A DNA stretch of 64,000 nt from Marinifilum sp. N1E240. GTDB lineage: Bacteria; Bacteroidota; Bacteroidia; Bacteroidales; Marinifilaceae. Shown here piece by piece: positions 43,781-53,235 of the stretch (positions within the stretch are counted from its first letter, which is position 1; the number at the start of each line of letters is the position of its first letter). The notes under the pieces were generated by a model. The model was given only the letters and a program-made list of their open reading frames with translations, did not search any database and had not been told where the DNA came from. The stretch covers positions 124,001-188,000 of the forward strand of contig NZ_WHKF01000001.1 of assembly GCF_009295825.1 (NCBI RefSeq), written 5' to 3'. The translations under genes were made by a program, and so were the position numbers.

Positions 43781-45190
43781 TTATAAGTCTAACTGATTTA
43801 ATTTTGGAATAATGGTATTGTGAATTTCGTCAACCGCCTCCTCGTAAGCTTCTTTTACCGCATAGTCGTAGCTGATTGGTTTCATTCCCTTTACTTCATA
43901 TATCGCATCATTAAATATTTCCATACCAGTTTTCACATCGGTAAGAGAGAAGAAGCAATCCAGGTAAACAATGAATACCTTGTAATTTCTCCCTTCCTTC
44001 ACTTCACCTTTGGTCACATTGGTATTGATATCCAAAATTACCTTGGCTTTCTCTTTATCATTGGTAAAAGAGAAGAAATTTTCTGATAATTCCTTTTTCA
44101 GATTGTTCTTTAAAATCTCACGTTGAGAATCTTTCCCAAAAATTTTCTCTTTAAAATTCATGTAAGCTTTTAATCGCTCAACATTAATAATGATTTTGCT
44201 TTTTGGTGCCAATTCAGGAGTAAAGAATAGTTTATGTAGCTTGTAATTATCTTCATTTTCATTTAGAATGGAACTCATATCCAGGCTCACCTCAATTTCC
44301 TGCAGTTTCATTCTAGAGGTAACTTTCGAAAGTTTAGAAGCTGCATAACCAAACTGATCGGTGGTAACCTTGTTATTTAAAACGCCATCACCTTTCGTGA
44401 AAGCAAGCTGAATAGGTAAGCTAGGAATCAATTTTTCCTCGCTATCACCCAGCCATTCCGCTTTAATTAAGATTGGCTCTTTTTGCGAAGTAGATATTTC
44501 CAGTTTAATCTGCTTTCTGTCCGGAGTCAGTTGAGTGCGCTTAAAAATATTCTGAATGGAATTGTAAATGCCTGTTCCCAGGTTGATTCTACCATCAAAT
44601 GTCATTACCGATAAATCTTCATCTAAATGTTTCTCAATAGCATCAAGTGCCTTAGCATAGTAGCTTAACGCCTGAAATAAATCCAGATTTTTTTCACTTT
44701 GTTTTGCTTGTTCAAAATAGTTTTGGGCAACTTTCTTCGCCTTATTTAATTTCAAGCGTTTCTGTAATTCGTATTGAGCTTTCGATAATCGATAATACAC
44801 CCAATATTCATTTCCTCTTTTGTTATCCCATGAACCAACAATTTCGTATCCCTCAATTTCCTGCGCAAGATTGGTTTGTATGTTCGATTGAAACTCCTCT
44901 TTAAATTGAGTCTCATCTTCGAATTGCTGTAAAACTGAATTGGCTGAAATGGATATGGAAATTTCAGAGCACAAATCGTGCAATGCCTGACTTTTTGCTA
45001 GCTGAATGTAATTGGTTTGTGAAACATCTTTTTTAACAACAGCAATTCCAACAAAATAATCCGGAGTAATTGGTCTTTCCTTCACCCATTTTGGAGGTCT
45101 TCTTTTTGCCATACTGCTTTGAGCCGAACAGCTCACAAGAAGTAAAATTATAAGAGAATAATTAAATAGTGTGCGTAGAGTTTTTATCAT
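43781..45190 (-). CDS. LPP20-family lipoprotein (set B)
   Basis: 469 residues, start at 45190. Lipobox LLVSCSAQ (Cys20). LPP20 domain: PPKWVKERPITPDYFVGIAVV, then AKSQALHDLCSEISISISANS and a later patch (GDGVLNNKVTTDQFGYAASKL) matching the Ig-like patch of the set A protein. Overall it parallels the first two-thirds of 23001-25124 without its LamG domain. It and the small lipoprotein form the second half of set B, on the opposite strand. Confidence 0.8.
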   Translation of the reverse strand: MIKTLRTLFNYSLIILLLVSCSAQSSMAKRRPPKWVKERPITPDYFVGIAVVKKDVSQTNYIQLAKSQALHDLCSEISISISANSVLQQFEDETQFKEEFQSNIQTNLAQEIEGYEIVGSWDNKRGNEYWVYYRLSKAQYELQKRLKLNKAKKVAQNYFEQAKQSEKNLDLFQALSYYAKALDAIEKHLDEDLSVMTFDGRINLGTGIYNSIQNIFKRTQLTPDRKQIKLEISTSQKEPILIKAEWLGDSEEKLIPSLPIQLAFTKGDGVLNNKVTTDQFGYAASKLSKVTSRMKLQEIEVSLDMSSILNENEDNYKLHKLFFTPELAPKSKIIINVERLKAYMNFKEKIFGKDSQREILKNNLKKELSENFFSFTNDKEKAKVILDINTNVTKGEVKEGRNYKVFIVYLDCFFSLTDVKTGMEIFNDAIYEVKGMKPISYDYAVKEAYEEAVDEIHNTIIPKLNQLDL

Positions 45191-45273
45191 TAGAATAGGT
45201 TTTGTGAGATCTAAAATCAATTTTAAAGATAATGATTCGTTAACAATAAGCTTGCCAAAGTTGAATTAATATT

Positions 45274-45765
45274 TTATTTCAAATCTGAAAGGAGTTGATC
45301 GATAAGCTTAAGTGAGATTTGTGATTCGAAACCCCGACCTTGTGCAAATCGGAACAGCTTTGATTTTAACTGGTAGGGATCATCATCCTTTAATCCCTTT
45401 AATTTCGCATGTAAGAGCTCTTGTAAATTTTCACGATAATCATTCTCATTTATCTGTTTCAATGCTTCATCAATCAGCCGTTCAGGTATTTGTTTCTGCT
45501 TTAAATGATAGGATATTTTTACTTTTCCCCATTTGTTAAAACGGAATTTATCGCGAACGTAAAATGTAGTAAATCGTTCTTCGTTTATAAATTTATCTTC
45601 GATCAACGATTGAATGATTTCATCCTGTTCATCGCGGGGCAAGTTCCAATCTTTTAATTTTTTTCGAATATCACTACAGCATTTTTCCATTCGGCTGCAA
45701 ATAAACTGAACCTTCGATAAAGCTTCACTGGCACTAACAGTTTTCGGTGTGTTCTTCTTGTACAT
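45274..45765 (-). CDS. recX: RecX-type regulator of RecA
   Basis: 163 residues of the RecX family, which binds RecA filaments and limits recombination. Typical helical motifs are seen (SASEALSKVQFICSRMEKCCSDIRKKL, DEIIQSLIEDKFINEERF, KWGKVKISYHLKQKQIPE). It starts immediately after the prmC stop with no gap, so the two are cotranscribed and translationally coupled. Confidence 0.9.
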   Translation of the reverse strand: MYKKNTPKTVSASEALSKVQFICSRMEKCCSDIRKKLKDWNLPRDEQDEIIQSLIEDKFINEERFTTFYVRDKFRFNKWGKVKISYHLKQKQIPERLIDEALKQINENDYRENLQELLHAKLKGLKDDDPYQLKSKLFRFAQGRGFESQISLKLIDQLLSDLK

Positions 45766-46629
45766 TTAGGCTGTTTTTATAGCAGACATCATACGATTTT
45801 TGCCGTTAATATCTTTATGAAGCGATATGTTGGTAAAGCCTTTTTCTTTGAGAAGCTCTTTCATCTCATTGCCTAAACTTTCGTTGATTTCGAAATACAA
45901 TTTGCCTCCCTTTTTCAGATGAGAAATTGCTAATTCTGAAATGGTTCTGTAGAAAATTAAGGGATCATGATCACTCACAAAAAGTGCCGTGTGAGGTTCG
46001 TATTTTAATACATTTTTCTCCATTTTCTCCTTTTCAGCTTCGGTAACATAGGGTGGATTGCTTACGATTATATCATACTTTTCCCAATTAAAATCCATCC
46101 ACTTTAAAATGTCCCGATTGTAAAATGAAATTTCAACATCATTTAATTTTGCGTTCTCTTTAGCTGTTTCAATTGCTTTTTCGGAAATATCAGCGGTACT
46201 AATTTTGGCTTGATTTAAATTTTTCGCCAAACAAATAGGAATGCATCCACTACCTGTTCCAATATCTAAAATAGTAAGGTTTGTTGATTTATTTTCATTG
46301 ATAATGGCATGCACTAACTCCTCAGTTTCAGGTCTGGGAATTAGAGTGTGTTCATTTACTTTAAACTTTAATTCATAAAAATCGGCTTCACCTAATACAT
46401 ATTGAATGGGTTTGTTGGTTTTTAATTCTTCAACAAAATTTTTGACCTGTTCTAGTGTATTTTGTTCAAGTGTTTCAGTTTTACTAAACTGAATCTGCAT
46501 TCGAGAATAATCCAAAACATGTTCCAGTAATATGTACGAAATACTCTCCGTTTCGCGTGAACTATAAATCGTATTAAGTTCGTTTTTTATGTAATTTATT
46601 GTAGATTGTATGCTGTATAGTTGACTCAT
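45766..46629 (-). CDS. prmC: release factor glutamine methyltransferase
   Basis: 287 residues. Methylates the Gln of the GGQ motif in release factors RF1 and RF2 (the RF2 gene is in this window, at 19494). SAM-binding motif ILDIGTGSGCIPICLA and the catalytic NPPY in IVSNPPYVTEAEKEKM near residue 190 are both present, along with the helical N-terminal domain. It leads the prmC-recX unit behind a promoter at 46648-46655. Confidence 0.95.
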   Translation of the reverse strand: MSQLYSIQSTINYIKNELNTIYSSRETESISYILLEHVLDYSRMQIQFSKTETLEQNTLEQVKNFVEELKTNKPIQYVLGEADFYELKFKVNEHTLIPRPETEELVHAIINENKSTNLTILDIGTGSGCIPICLAKNLNQAKISTADISEKAIETAKENAKLNDVEISFYNRDILKWMDFNWEKYDIIVSNPPYVTEAEKEKMEKNVLKYEPHTALFVSDHDPLIFYRTISELAISHLKKGGKLYFEINESLGNEMKELLKEKGFTNISLHKDINGKNRMMSAIKTA

Positions 46630-46647
46630 GTTATTCTATATTTAATG

Positions 46648-46655
46648 CAAAGATA
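46648..46655 (-). promoter_or_regulatory. promoter box for prmC-recX
   Basis: On the minus strand TATCTTTG, an exact -7 consensus, 18 nt upstream of the prmC start in the divergent region shared with the cardiolipin synthase gene. Confidence 0.6.
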
Positions 46656-46676
46656 CAAATCTTCTATTCTCATAAA

Positions 46677-48155
46677 ATGACAATGTTATTATCGTTTGAT
46701 TGGTCACAATTTTGGGTGCACTTTTTTGAGGTGTTGGGTGTCCTGTATATTATATCGATTATTGCCACAGTAATTATTGTAATCCTTGAGAATCGAAGTC
46801 CTTTAAAAACGATTTCCTGGACTTTGGTTTTAATATTTCTTCCTGTATTCGGTTTTATTTTTTATTTGGTTTTCGGGCAAAGTTTTCGGAAAAGAAAGAT
46901 GTTCGGCTTAAAAGAATATGGCGATATTAAATGGCTTCAGGTTATGAGTCATGATCAGAAACTGCGCTTGGAGAAGAGTCGATTCTTAAAAGATGAGCGG
47001 ATACATGAGAAGAAGAATATCATGACTCTGCTTTTGAACAATTCAAAAGCACTGCTAACCGGATATAATAAGGTAAAAATTCTAAATGATGGTAAGGAAA
47101 CATTTTCGTCAATTTTTAAAGCACTAAAACGAGCAAAAGACCACATCCACTTGGAATATTACATTATAGAAGATGGTGAATTGGCTTCGGAATTACTCGA
47201 TATTCTGGTTGCAAAAGCAAGAGAAGGGGTGGAGGTTCGTGTTATTTACGATGATGTAGGCAGTTGGAAATTGAGTAAAGAATACGTTAGAGCGTTGGAA
47301 GATGCAGGAATTAAAGTACAGGCTTTTTTACCCGTTCGATTTCCCATTTTAACAAGTCGGGTGAACTATCGAAATCATCGTAAGATAATTGTGATTGATG
47401 GGAAAACTGCTTTTGTTGGTGGTCTGAATTTTGCGGATAGGTATTTGAATGGATTACCTGAAATTGGCATTTGGCGCGATACTCACCTAAAAGTTCGAGG
47501 CGAAGCAGCATCAAGTCTTCAAATTGTCTTTTTAATCGATTGGTATTTTGTTCGTCAGGAAGTTTTAATGAATGAGAAGTATTTGCCTTATAAAAAAGCC
47601 AAAGAGAAATGTTTGTTGCAAATTACTGCTTCGGGTGCAGATTCCGACTGGGCAAGCATTATGCAGGCTTATTTTTCGGCCATTACATCTGCCAAGCAAA
47701 ATGTATATATTTCTTCACCTTATTTTATGCCGAATGGTAGCATTTTAATGGCTCTAAAAACTTCTGCTATGAGTGGAGTAGATGTGCGAGTCTTGATTCC
47801 TAAAAAGTCGGATTCTTTTATGACCTATTGGGGCACGCTATCTTATATTGAAGAGTTGTTAGAAGCTGGAGTTCGAATTTATTTTTATAATGCCGGATTC
47901 AATCATAGTAAGATCATGACGGTTGATGGTATCATGTCTACTGTTGGAACAGCAAATATGGATGTGCGCAGTTTCGAGCAAAATTTTGAAGTAAACGCTT
48001 TGGTTTACGATGAAAAAGTAACGCTTGAATTGCGAGATCGTTTTTTACAGGATTTGGAGCAGAGTACAGAAATTAACCTGGAACAGTGGACAAGTAGAAA
48101 TAAAATTCAAAAGTTAAAAGAATCTATAGCACGATTGTTTACTCCTCTTTTGTAG
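46677..48155 (+). CDS. cls: cardiolipin synthase (PLD family)
   Basis: 492 residues. Makes cardiolipin from phosphatidylglycerol at the inner membrane. Two N-terminal transmembrane helices (about 12-35 and 42-65), and two HKD motifs: NHRKIIVIDGKTAFVGGLN near residue 231 and NHSKIMTVDGIMSTVGTANMD near residue 409. The 3' end overlaps the convergent CarboxypepD-like gene by 17 nt. Confidence 0.95.
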   Translation: MTMLLSFDWSQFWVHFFEVLGVLYIISIIATVIIVILENRSPLKTISWTLVLIFLPVFGFIFYLVFGQSFRKRKMFGLKEYGDIKWLQVMSHDQKLRLEKSRFLKDERIHEKKNIMTLLLNNSKALLTGYNKVKILNDGKETFSSIFKALKRAKDHIHLEYYIIEDGELASELLDILVAKAREGVEVRVIYDDVGSWKLSKEYVRALEDAGIKVQAFLPVRFPILTSRVNYRNHRKIIVIDGKTAFVGGLNFADRYLNGLPEIGIWRDTHLKVRGEAASSLQIVFLIDWYFVRQEVLMNEKYLPYKKAKEKCLLQITASGADSDWASIMQAYFSAITSAKQNVYISSPYFMPNGSILMALKTSAMSGVDVRVLIPKKSDSFMTYWGTLSYIEELLEAGVRIYFYNAGFNHSKIMTVDGIMSTVGTANMDVRSFEQNFEVNALVYDEKVTLELRDRFLQDLEQSTEINLEQWTSRNKIQKLKESIARLFTPLL

Positions 48156-48972
48156 TGTATTCTTTATACAAATCAAGAATTTGTTTCATTACATCGTAAT
48201 CTGTCGAATTTTCAGTAACATGAATCTTTTTACCACAAAAGCCCATAAAATCTAACAATTCATCTCCTTCTAATCCTGTAGCATCAGCTACAATTTGGGC
48301 ATTGTATTTTTTGCTGATTTTATTGTTTTTCCCTTCCTCTTTAATTCGTTTTGAGAGTTTTCTTTTATTTTTTTCGGACTTACTCAGTTTTCCAAATAGG
48401 AAATCGGTAGGTGCAAAAATCGCTTGAACGACTCCTAATTTTTCATTTTTAGGTCGATATTGAGCAGGTACAGGATTGGGTTTTCTTGTGTTGTATGGTT
48501 TCAGTTGTTTTTTTATGTCTGTATTAATTGGATTTTTTTCTTTCACTTCAGCATTCAAAAAATCATCTTTAAATTCATCCCAGCTTCCTAGAGCATATAT
48601 ATCTACATCATCAAGTAAATAGGAAATATCTTCCATTTTAATAGAAAAAAATGGGGGGAATTCAGGATTGAAAATGAAGGGAACAGCCCATTCTTTAGTT
48701 TGATAGCCAAGAGCACTTATTACCAATGTATCTGCTTGTTGAATTTGCAGATGAAAAACACCTAAACTGTCGCATATAGTTCCCATTCGTGTTCGTTTAA
48801 TACTAATGGTCGCTCTTGATATGACTTCCAGATTCTTAGCTTGAAGAACCTGTCCTGAAATACTAATATTTTTATTCTCTTGTGATTTGGCAGTGAAACA
48901 AAAGAAGAAAAACAAAAATAAGCAGGAGGTAAATACACTAATTTTTCGATATTTTTTAATTGTTAATTTCAA
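48139..48972 (-). CDS. carboxypeptidase-regulatory-like protein 3 of 3
   Basis: 277 residues, starting with TTG. Signal peptide and a beta-sandwich (SISGQVLQAKNLEVISRATISIKRT, GTICDSLGVFHLQIQQADTLVISALGYQTKEW), the carboxypeptidase-D regulatory fold that opens many Bacteroidota surface proteins. A variable, charged tail follows and no catalytic motif is present. It overlaps the previous gene by TTGA (4 nt), so translation is coupled. It is the last of three tandem paralogues. Confidence 0.75.
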   Translation of the reverse strand: MKLTIKKYRKISVFTSCLFLFFFFCFTAKSQENKNISISGQVLQAKNLEVISRATISIKRTRMGTICDSLGVFHLQIQQADTLVISALGYQTKEWAVPFIFNPEFPPFFSIKMEDISYLLDDVDIYALGSWDEFKDDFLNAEVKEKNPINTDIKKQLKPYNTRKPNPVPAQYRPKNEKLGVVQAIFAPTDFLFGKLSKSEKNKRKLSKRIKEEGKNNKISKKYNAQIVADATGLEGDELLDFMGFCGKKIHVTENSTDYDVMKQILDLYKEYTTKEE

Positions 48973-49817
48973 GGTCGTATGTGATTGGTTAAGGTTTTAG
49001 CAGATTCTAAATTTACACTTTGTTGTTCTAATATTTCTGGATTTGATTTAAATTCTTTGTAAAGTTCCAATATCCTGGATTGAATTTTAAACTCGCTATC
49101 TTTAAAAGTAAAATTAGTTTTGCTATTGATAAAAATGCAGAGTTGATTTAAACGATCACCATTTTCCTGAGTCAATTCCTGAATTATATTATTGTTGAAT
49201 TTTTCATTTAAAATTTGCCGATGCAATTCCTTTTCATGATCTGTATAGATGATTTCAGGTTCTTTTTTTCTTTCAAAAAGCTTGGCTCCATAGTATATTA
49301 AACCTCCAATAATATTACCAGCCTTCTCTGATTCTAATTTATCGTTTATATCTTTTAATTCTTCCTCAGAGAGAAAACAAGCTTTGCCCATATTGACCTC
49401 CACGGGAACTTCTGCTTTTATAAACTCTTCTTTAAATTCACTCCAATTTCTCCAGTTAAGAATTGCTACTTCATCTAACATGTAAGAAACCGTTTCTAGT
49501 TTTAATGTAAAAAATGACTGTTCAGGAGTGTAATGATCTGATATTGCCCATTTTTTTGGTTTGTAGCCCAAAGCGCTAATGTTTAATGTATCCGATTGTT
49601 GAACCTGAAGGTGAAATATTCCCAGGCTATCACAGATATTTCCTCTTCTGGATCTTTGAATTGTTACAGTAGCTAAGGAAATGGGTTGGTTGTTTTTGAT
49701 ATTTATTACTCGTCCTGAAATGGTAAATGTTGAATCTTGTTTTTGTTTGTTAGCAAAAGAGCTTGTGGTAACAATACATAATGTGAATATAGATATAAGT
49801 TTTTGGGCAAAGTTCAT
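48969..49817 (-). CDS. carboxypeptidase-regulatory-like protein 2 of 3
   Basis: 282 residues. Signal peptide, then ISGRVINIKNNQPISLATVTIQRS and GNICDSLGIFHLQVQQSDTLNISALGYKPKKW, matching the beta-sandwich of its two neighbours, most closely that of copy 3. The C-terminal half (about 120-282) is helical and charged. Middle copy of the tandem triplet; gap of 30 nt to copy 1. Confidence 0.75.
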   Translation of the reverse strand: MNFAQKLISIFTLCIVTTSSFANKQKQDSTFTISGRVINIKNNQPISLATVTIQRSRRGNICDSLGIFHLQVQQSDTLNISALGYKPKKWAISDHYTPEQSFFTLKLETVSYMLDEVAILNWRNWSEFKEEFIKAEVPVEVNMGKACFLSEEELKDINDKLESEKAGNIIGGLIYYGAKLFERKKEPEIIYTDHEKELHRQILNEKFNNNIIQELTQENGDRLNQLCIFINSKTNFTFKDSEFKIQSRILELYKEFKSNPEILEQQSVNLESAKTLTNHIRP

Positions 49818-49847
49818 TTAGTTTTTGGGTAGAGTGGGTTGTGTGGT

Positions 49848-50669
49848 TTAAGGTCTCAGGTGATTCGGAATATTGCCTAAAGAATCGGTATAGGTAAAAT
49901 CGTAATCCCAGCTTGGGTTTTCTTGCTGAAATTTATTATACAGTTGCTCTATTCGATTCACAATATATATGTCGCGAGTTTGGTAAGTGAAATTGGTTTG
50001 CGAATTAATGAATTTCATTAACAAATCCAGTCTTTCTCCAGACTCACGGGTTATTTCAGCTACAATTTGTTTATTGTATTTATTGGCTAAGAGTTGTTCG
50101 TGAAGATCATCTAAAGGATTTGGTAATTTCCCTTTGGCTCTTTTTTTTCCTGATCCAAACATTCCGAAACTAAGACCAAAACCACCATGGTTAAGTGTTT
50201 TTGCTTTGGCTTGTTCAAGATTTAATTTTCCAAAATCAAAGGATTCAGCAATATTCTTTTCCTGAGGAATTTCCTGTTTTGTAAATTGTTCTTTAAAATC
50301 ATTCCAGGAACCTAAAGAATATACATCTACCTCGCGAAGCATATAGGTCTCTCTCTCCAAAAATATTTCCTGAAATACTTCATTTTCGGCACTTGGTTCG
50401 GCAACGGCAACAATTTGTTCTTTGTAACCTATTGCTGAAATTTTTAATTTTTGTTCCGGATTTATGCGCAATCTAAAATAGCCTAAACTATCGCAAATAA
50501 TTCCCCAATAGGTATCATCCAGGTTAATATTGGCAAAAGAAATCCCTTCTAAAGTTTCAGGGTTAATTACTTTTCCGGAGACGATAAAACTCTTGTCAGA
50601 TTCATCTTGTGAAAATCCAATAGAATGAAATGTAACAAGTAGTATGAGAGTTATTATTGCTGCTTTCAA
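49848..50669 (-). CDS. carboxypeptidase-regulatory-like protein 1 of 3
   Basis: 273 residues, TTG start at 50669 with signal peptide IITLILLVTFHSIGFSQ. The sandwich reads VSGKVINPETLEGISFANINLDDT and GIICDSLGYFRLRINPEQKLKISAIGYKEQIV. The tail (FDFGKLNLEQAKAKTL, then GFGLSFGMFGSGKKR) differs from the other copies. It is the promoter-proximal paralogue of the triplet. Confidence 0.75.
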   Translation of the reverse strand: MKAAIITLILLVTFHSIGFSQDESDKSFIVSGKVINPETLEGISFANINLDDTYWGIICDSLGYFRLRINPEQKLKISAIGYKEQIVAVAEPSAENEVFQEIFLERETYMLREVDVYSLGSWNDFKEQFTKQEIPQEKNIAESFDFGKLNLEQAKAKTLNHGGFGLSFGMFGSGKKRAKGKLPNPLDDLHEQLLANKYNKQIVAEITRESGERLDLLMKFINSQTNFTYQTRDIYIVNRIEQLYNKFQQENPSWDYDFTYTDSLGNIPNHLRP

Positions 50670-50776
50670 ATCGTTTATGTTTCAAGTGAAACCTAAAGAT
50701 AGTAAGGCAATATCTCTAACAGATAGATTTTTACATTGTTTAACACTCTTTAACCGAAATTAAGCGGATACAGCGA

Positions 50777-51526
50777 TTATTGTTGAATACCTAGCCAATT
50801 AACAAGTTGCATTGTTTCGAAGAAAGGATTTGTTTTGCCAAATAGGATATCATTTTCTCTTTGGTAGCACATCATTGGGTGAGCCGTCTCTATTTTATGG
50901 TTAACCTTAATATTCTCAACAATTTTCTGAGCATTATTGCCCCATAAAAACCAAATTGCATTCGGGTTGTTATCTGCTAAAAAGTTTAACACTCGCTGTG
51001 TGAATGGAGCCCATAGTTTAGTGTGTGAGTTTGGCTTTCCAATTTCGCAAGTTAAGGCAGTATTTAGCAACAGAACATTCTCTTTTTCCCACCAATATTT
51101 AAAAAGTTGATTGGGAGGTAATATAGAAAAATCGTTATCCATTGGCAATCGATCACCTTCATTCAATCTCCCTTGGATCTCTGAATATTTCAAAGTTTCA
51201 CCAGTTTGAGCTTTGTAAATGCTTCGTAAAATGTTTTTCAACGATACATTTCTAAATTTATCGTGCCACGAATTTAAACCATTAACCTCAAATGAACGCC
51301 CGGTTGCAACTCCTTCTTGTGGATAAGGATCTTGTCCTAAAATAACAACTGGAATTTTATCTACATCCATTTCTAAAAAACGAAGAACTAATGCGATATT
51401 AGGAGTTGAAGCTTTTATATCAATAGCTTCTTCAATTTTTTTAATCAATGCTACTACTTCATCAGTAAGAAAAGAATTCCAGGACTCATGAATATTGATG
51501 TTGGAAAGGAATCTTGAGTTTTGCAT
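50777..51526 (-). CDS. ung: divergent uracil-DNA glycosylase (family 1-like)
   Basis: 249 residues. Removes uracil from DNA. The catalytic segment is VVILGQDPYPQEGVATGRSF, with Asp66 kept as the general base but Pro69 where most Ung proteins have His. The later His motif reads AHPMMCYQ in place of HPSPLS. Supporting blocks are LLLNTALTCE and IWFLWGNNAQK. The pattern recalls the variant DPYP seen in poxviral enzymes. Nothing about the gene context is unusual. Confidence 0.75.
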   Translation of the reverse strand: MQNSRFLSNINIHESWNSFLTDEVVALIKKIEEAIDIKASTPNIALVLRFLEMDVDKIPVVILGQDPYPQEGVATGRSFEVNGLNSWHDKFRNVSLKNILRSIYKAQTGETLKYSEIQGRLNEGDRLPMDNDFSILPPNQLFKYWWEKENVLLLNTALTCEIGKPNSHTKLWAPFTQRVLNFLADNNPNAIWFLWGNNAQKIVENIKVNHKIETAHPMMCYQRENDILFGKTNPFFETMQLVNWLGIQQ

Positions 51527-51651
51527 TTTGAGGTGATTTATTGTTTGTTCAAAAGTAATACGGATTCATTATTGTTGCAACCATTTCTTTAGTATCGTAT
51601 GATTAATAAGAAATATACTTGCAACTTTTTGACTATTCGACTTTTCTACTT

Positions 51652-51681
51652 TTTGACTTTCCTACATTTTAACTAGTTTTG
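51652..51681 (+). promoter_or_regulatory. promoter for dapD
   Basis: TTTG at 51652-51655, an 18-nt spacer and TAGTTTTG at 51674-51681, matching both boxes of the Bacteroidota consensus, 35 nt before the dapD start. The area upstream also contains short repeats of CTTTTTGACT around 51625-51660. Confidence 0.65.
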
Positions 51682-51716
51682 TTGTCATTAACCAAAATAC
51701 CATAAGGAATACAACT

Positions 51717-52535
51717 ATGTACGAGAATCTTAAGCAAAGTATCGAAGCTGCATGGGAAGATAGATCATTATTGACATCTTCTGATGTGCAGAAAAATATA
51801 GAAGAAGTTATTGAACTTCTTGATAAAGGAATTTTAAGAACAGCAGAGCCTGTAGAAGGTGGCTGGCAAGTGAACGAGTGGGTAAAAAAGGCTGTAATTC
51901 TTTATTTCCCGATTCGTAAAATGGAAACCATTGAGGTGGGTCCATTCGAATTCCACGATAAAATAGCATTGAAAACCAACTATGCCGAGTTAGGAGTTCG
52001 TGTTGTTCCTCATGCAGTATCCCGTTATGGTGCTTTTATAGCTAAAGATGTTGTAATGATGCCATCTTACGTTAATATTGGAGCCTATGTCGATCAGGGA
52101 ACCATGGTTGATACCTGGGCTACAGTTGGATCTTGTGCGCAAATTGGTAAACATGTTCACTTGAGTGGAGGTGTTGGTATTGGTGGCGTTTTAGAGCCAA
52201 TTCAGGCAGCTCCGGTAATTATCGAAGACAATTGTTTCATCGGTTCTCGTTGTATTGTTGTGGAAGGTGTTCATTTGGAAAAAGAAGTTGTTTTGGGGGC
52301 AAATGTTGTCTTAACAGGATCTACAAAAATTATAGATGTAACAGGTGAAGAACCTGTTGAATATTCAGGTTTTGTTCCAGCACGTTCAGTTGTGATTCCT
52401 GGTACTAGAGCCAAGAAATTTCCAGCAGGAGAGTATCAAGTTCCTTGTGCGTTAATTATTGGTAAACGTAAACCATCAACCGACTTAAAAACTTCATTGA
52501 ACGATGCACTGCGCGAATACAATGTAGCTGTTTAG
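51717..52535 (+). CDS. dapD: tetrahydrodipicolinate N-succinyltransferase
   Basis: 272 residues. Succinylates tetrahydrodipicolinate in the lysine/meso-DAP pathway. The left-handed beta-helix hexapeptide repeats are visible (VVMMPSYVNIGAYVDQGTMVDTWATVGSCAQIG, GGVGIGGVLEPIQAAPVIIEDNCFIG), with the DapD-type N-terminal helical part. It has its own promoter and a clear GGAA ribosome site. Confidence 0.96.
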   Translation: MYENLKQSIEAAWEDRSLLTSSDVQKNIEEVIELLDKGILRTAEPVEGGWQVNEWVKKAVILYFPIRKMETIEVGPFEFHDKIALKTNYAELGVRVVPHAVSRYGAFIAKDVVMMPSYVNIGAYVDQGTMVDTWATVGSCAQIGKHVHLSGGVGIGGVLEPIQAAPVIIEDNCFIGSRCIVVEGVHLEKEVVLGANVVLTGSTKIIDVTGEEPVEYSGFVPARSVVIPGTRAKKFPAGEYQVPCALIIGKRKPSTDLKTSLNDALREYNVAV

Positions 52536-52671
52536 ATCAATTTATAACTATTAATTAACAATGAGTAATTAAAAAATGTTGATTACTCATTGATTTTTAT
52601 TGAGAGTTAAATAGAATCGTGTAGATGAATGGTAATATCCTCATTTGCACATTCACTCATTCATTAAAGCT

Positions 52672-53235
52672 ATGCACAACGACATAAACAAAGCACTAGA
52701 GGTTTTAAAAGCAGGAGGTGTTATCCTTTATCCAACCGATACCATTTGGGGAATTGGTTGCGATGCAACGAATGCCGAAGCTGTTAAAAGAGTGTATGAA
52801 ATAAAGAACCGCGAAGATTCAAAAGCCATGTTGGTTTTAATGGAGAATCCGAACCGATTAAATTCCTATGTTGATGAGGTTCCCGAAATTGCCTGGGATT
52901 TAATTGATGCCAACGACAAACCAATGACTCTGATTTATCCTGGAGCAAAGAATCTGGCGCCAAATTTGATTAATTCAGATGGAACCATTGGCATTCGTAT
53001 CTCGAATGAAGAGTTTACTCAGAATCTGATCCAAAGATTTAAAAGACCAATTGTATCAACTTCAGCTAATATAAGCGGAGATCCATCGCCAGCTAATTTT
53101 CTTGAAATTAACGAAAAATTAAAAGAATTGGTTGATTATGTGGTGGAATACCGTCAGGATGATATGGAGAAGGCGAGTGCTTCAAGTATCATTAAAATTG
53201 GGGTAGGAGGAGAAATTCAAATCCTTCGAAAGTAA
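52672..53235 (+). CDS. Sua5/YrdC/YciO-family L-threonylcarbamoyladenylate synthase
   Basis: 187 residues. The enzyme uses ATP, bicarbonate and threonine to make the tRNA t6A precursor, or is a YciO-type relative. Motif block: GGVILYPTDTIWGIGCDATN and a later STSANISGDPSP. The start at 52672 is chosen because the extra nine upstream codons are unconserved. It follows dapD after 136 nt. Confidence 0.85.
   Translation: MHNDINKALEVLKAGGVILYPTDTIWGIGCDATNAEAVKRVYEIKNREDSKAMLVLMENPNRLNSYVDEVPEIAWDLIDANDKPMTLIYPGAKNLAPNLINSDGTIGIRISNEEFTQNLIQRFKRPIVSTSANISGDPSPANFLEINEKLKELVDYVVEYRQDDMEKASASSIIKIGVGGEIQILRK

Noticed and set aside
51600-51665. possible short repeat array upstream of dapD (CTTTTTGACT units)
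   Set aside because: Only two or three loose copies are seen, with no regular spacing, so not reported as an array or CRISPR.
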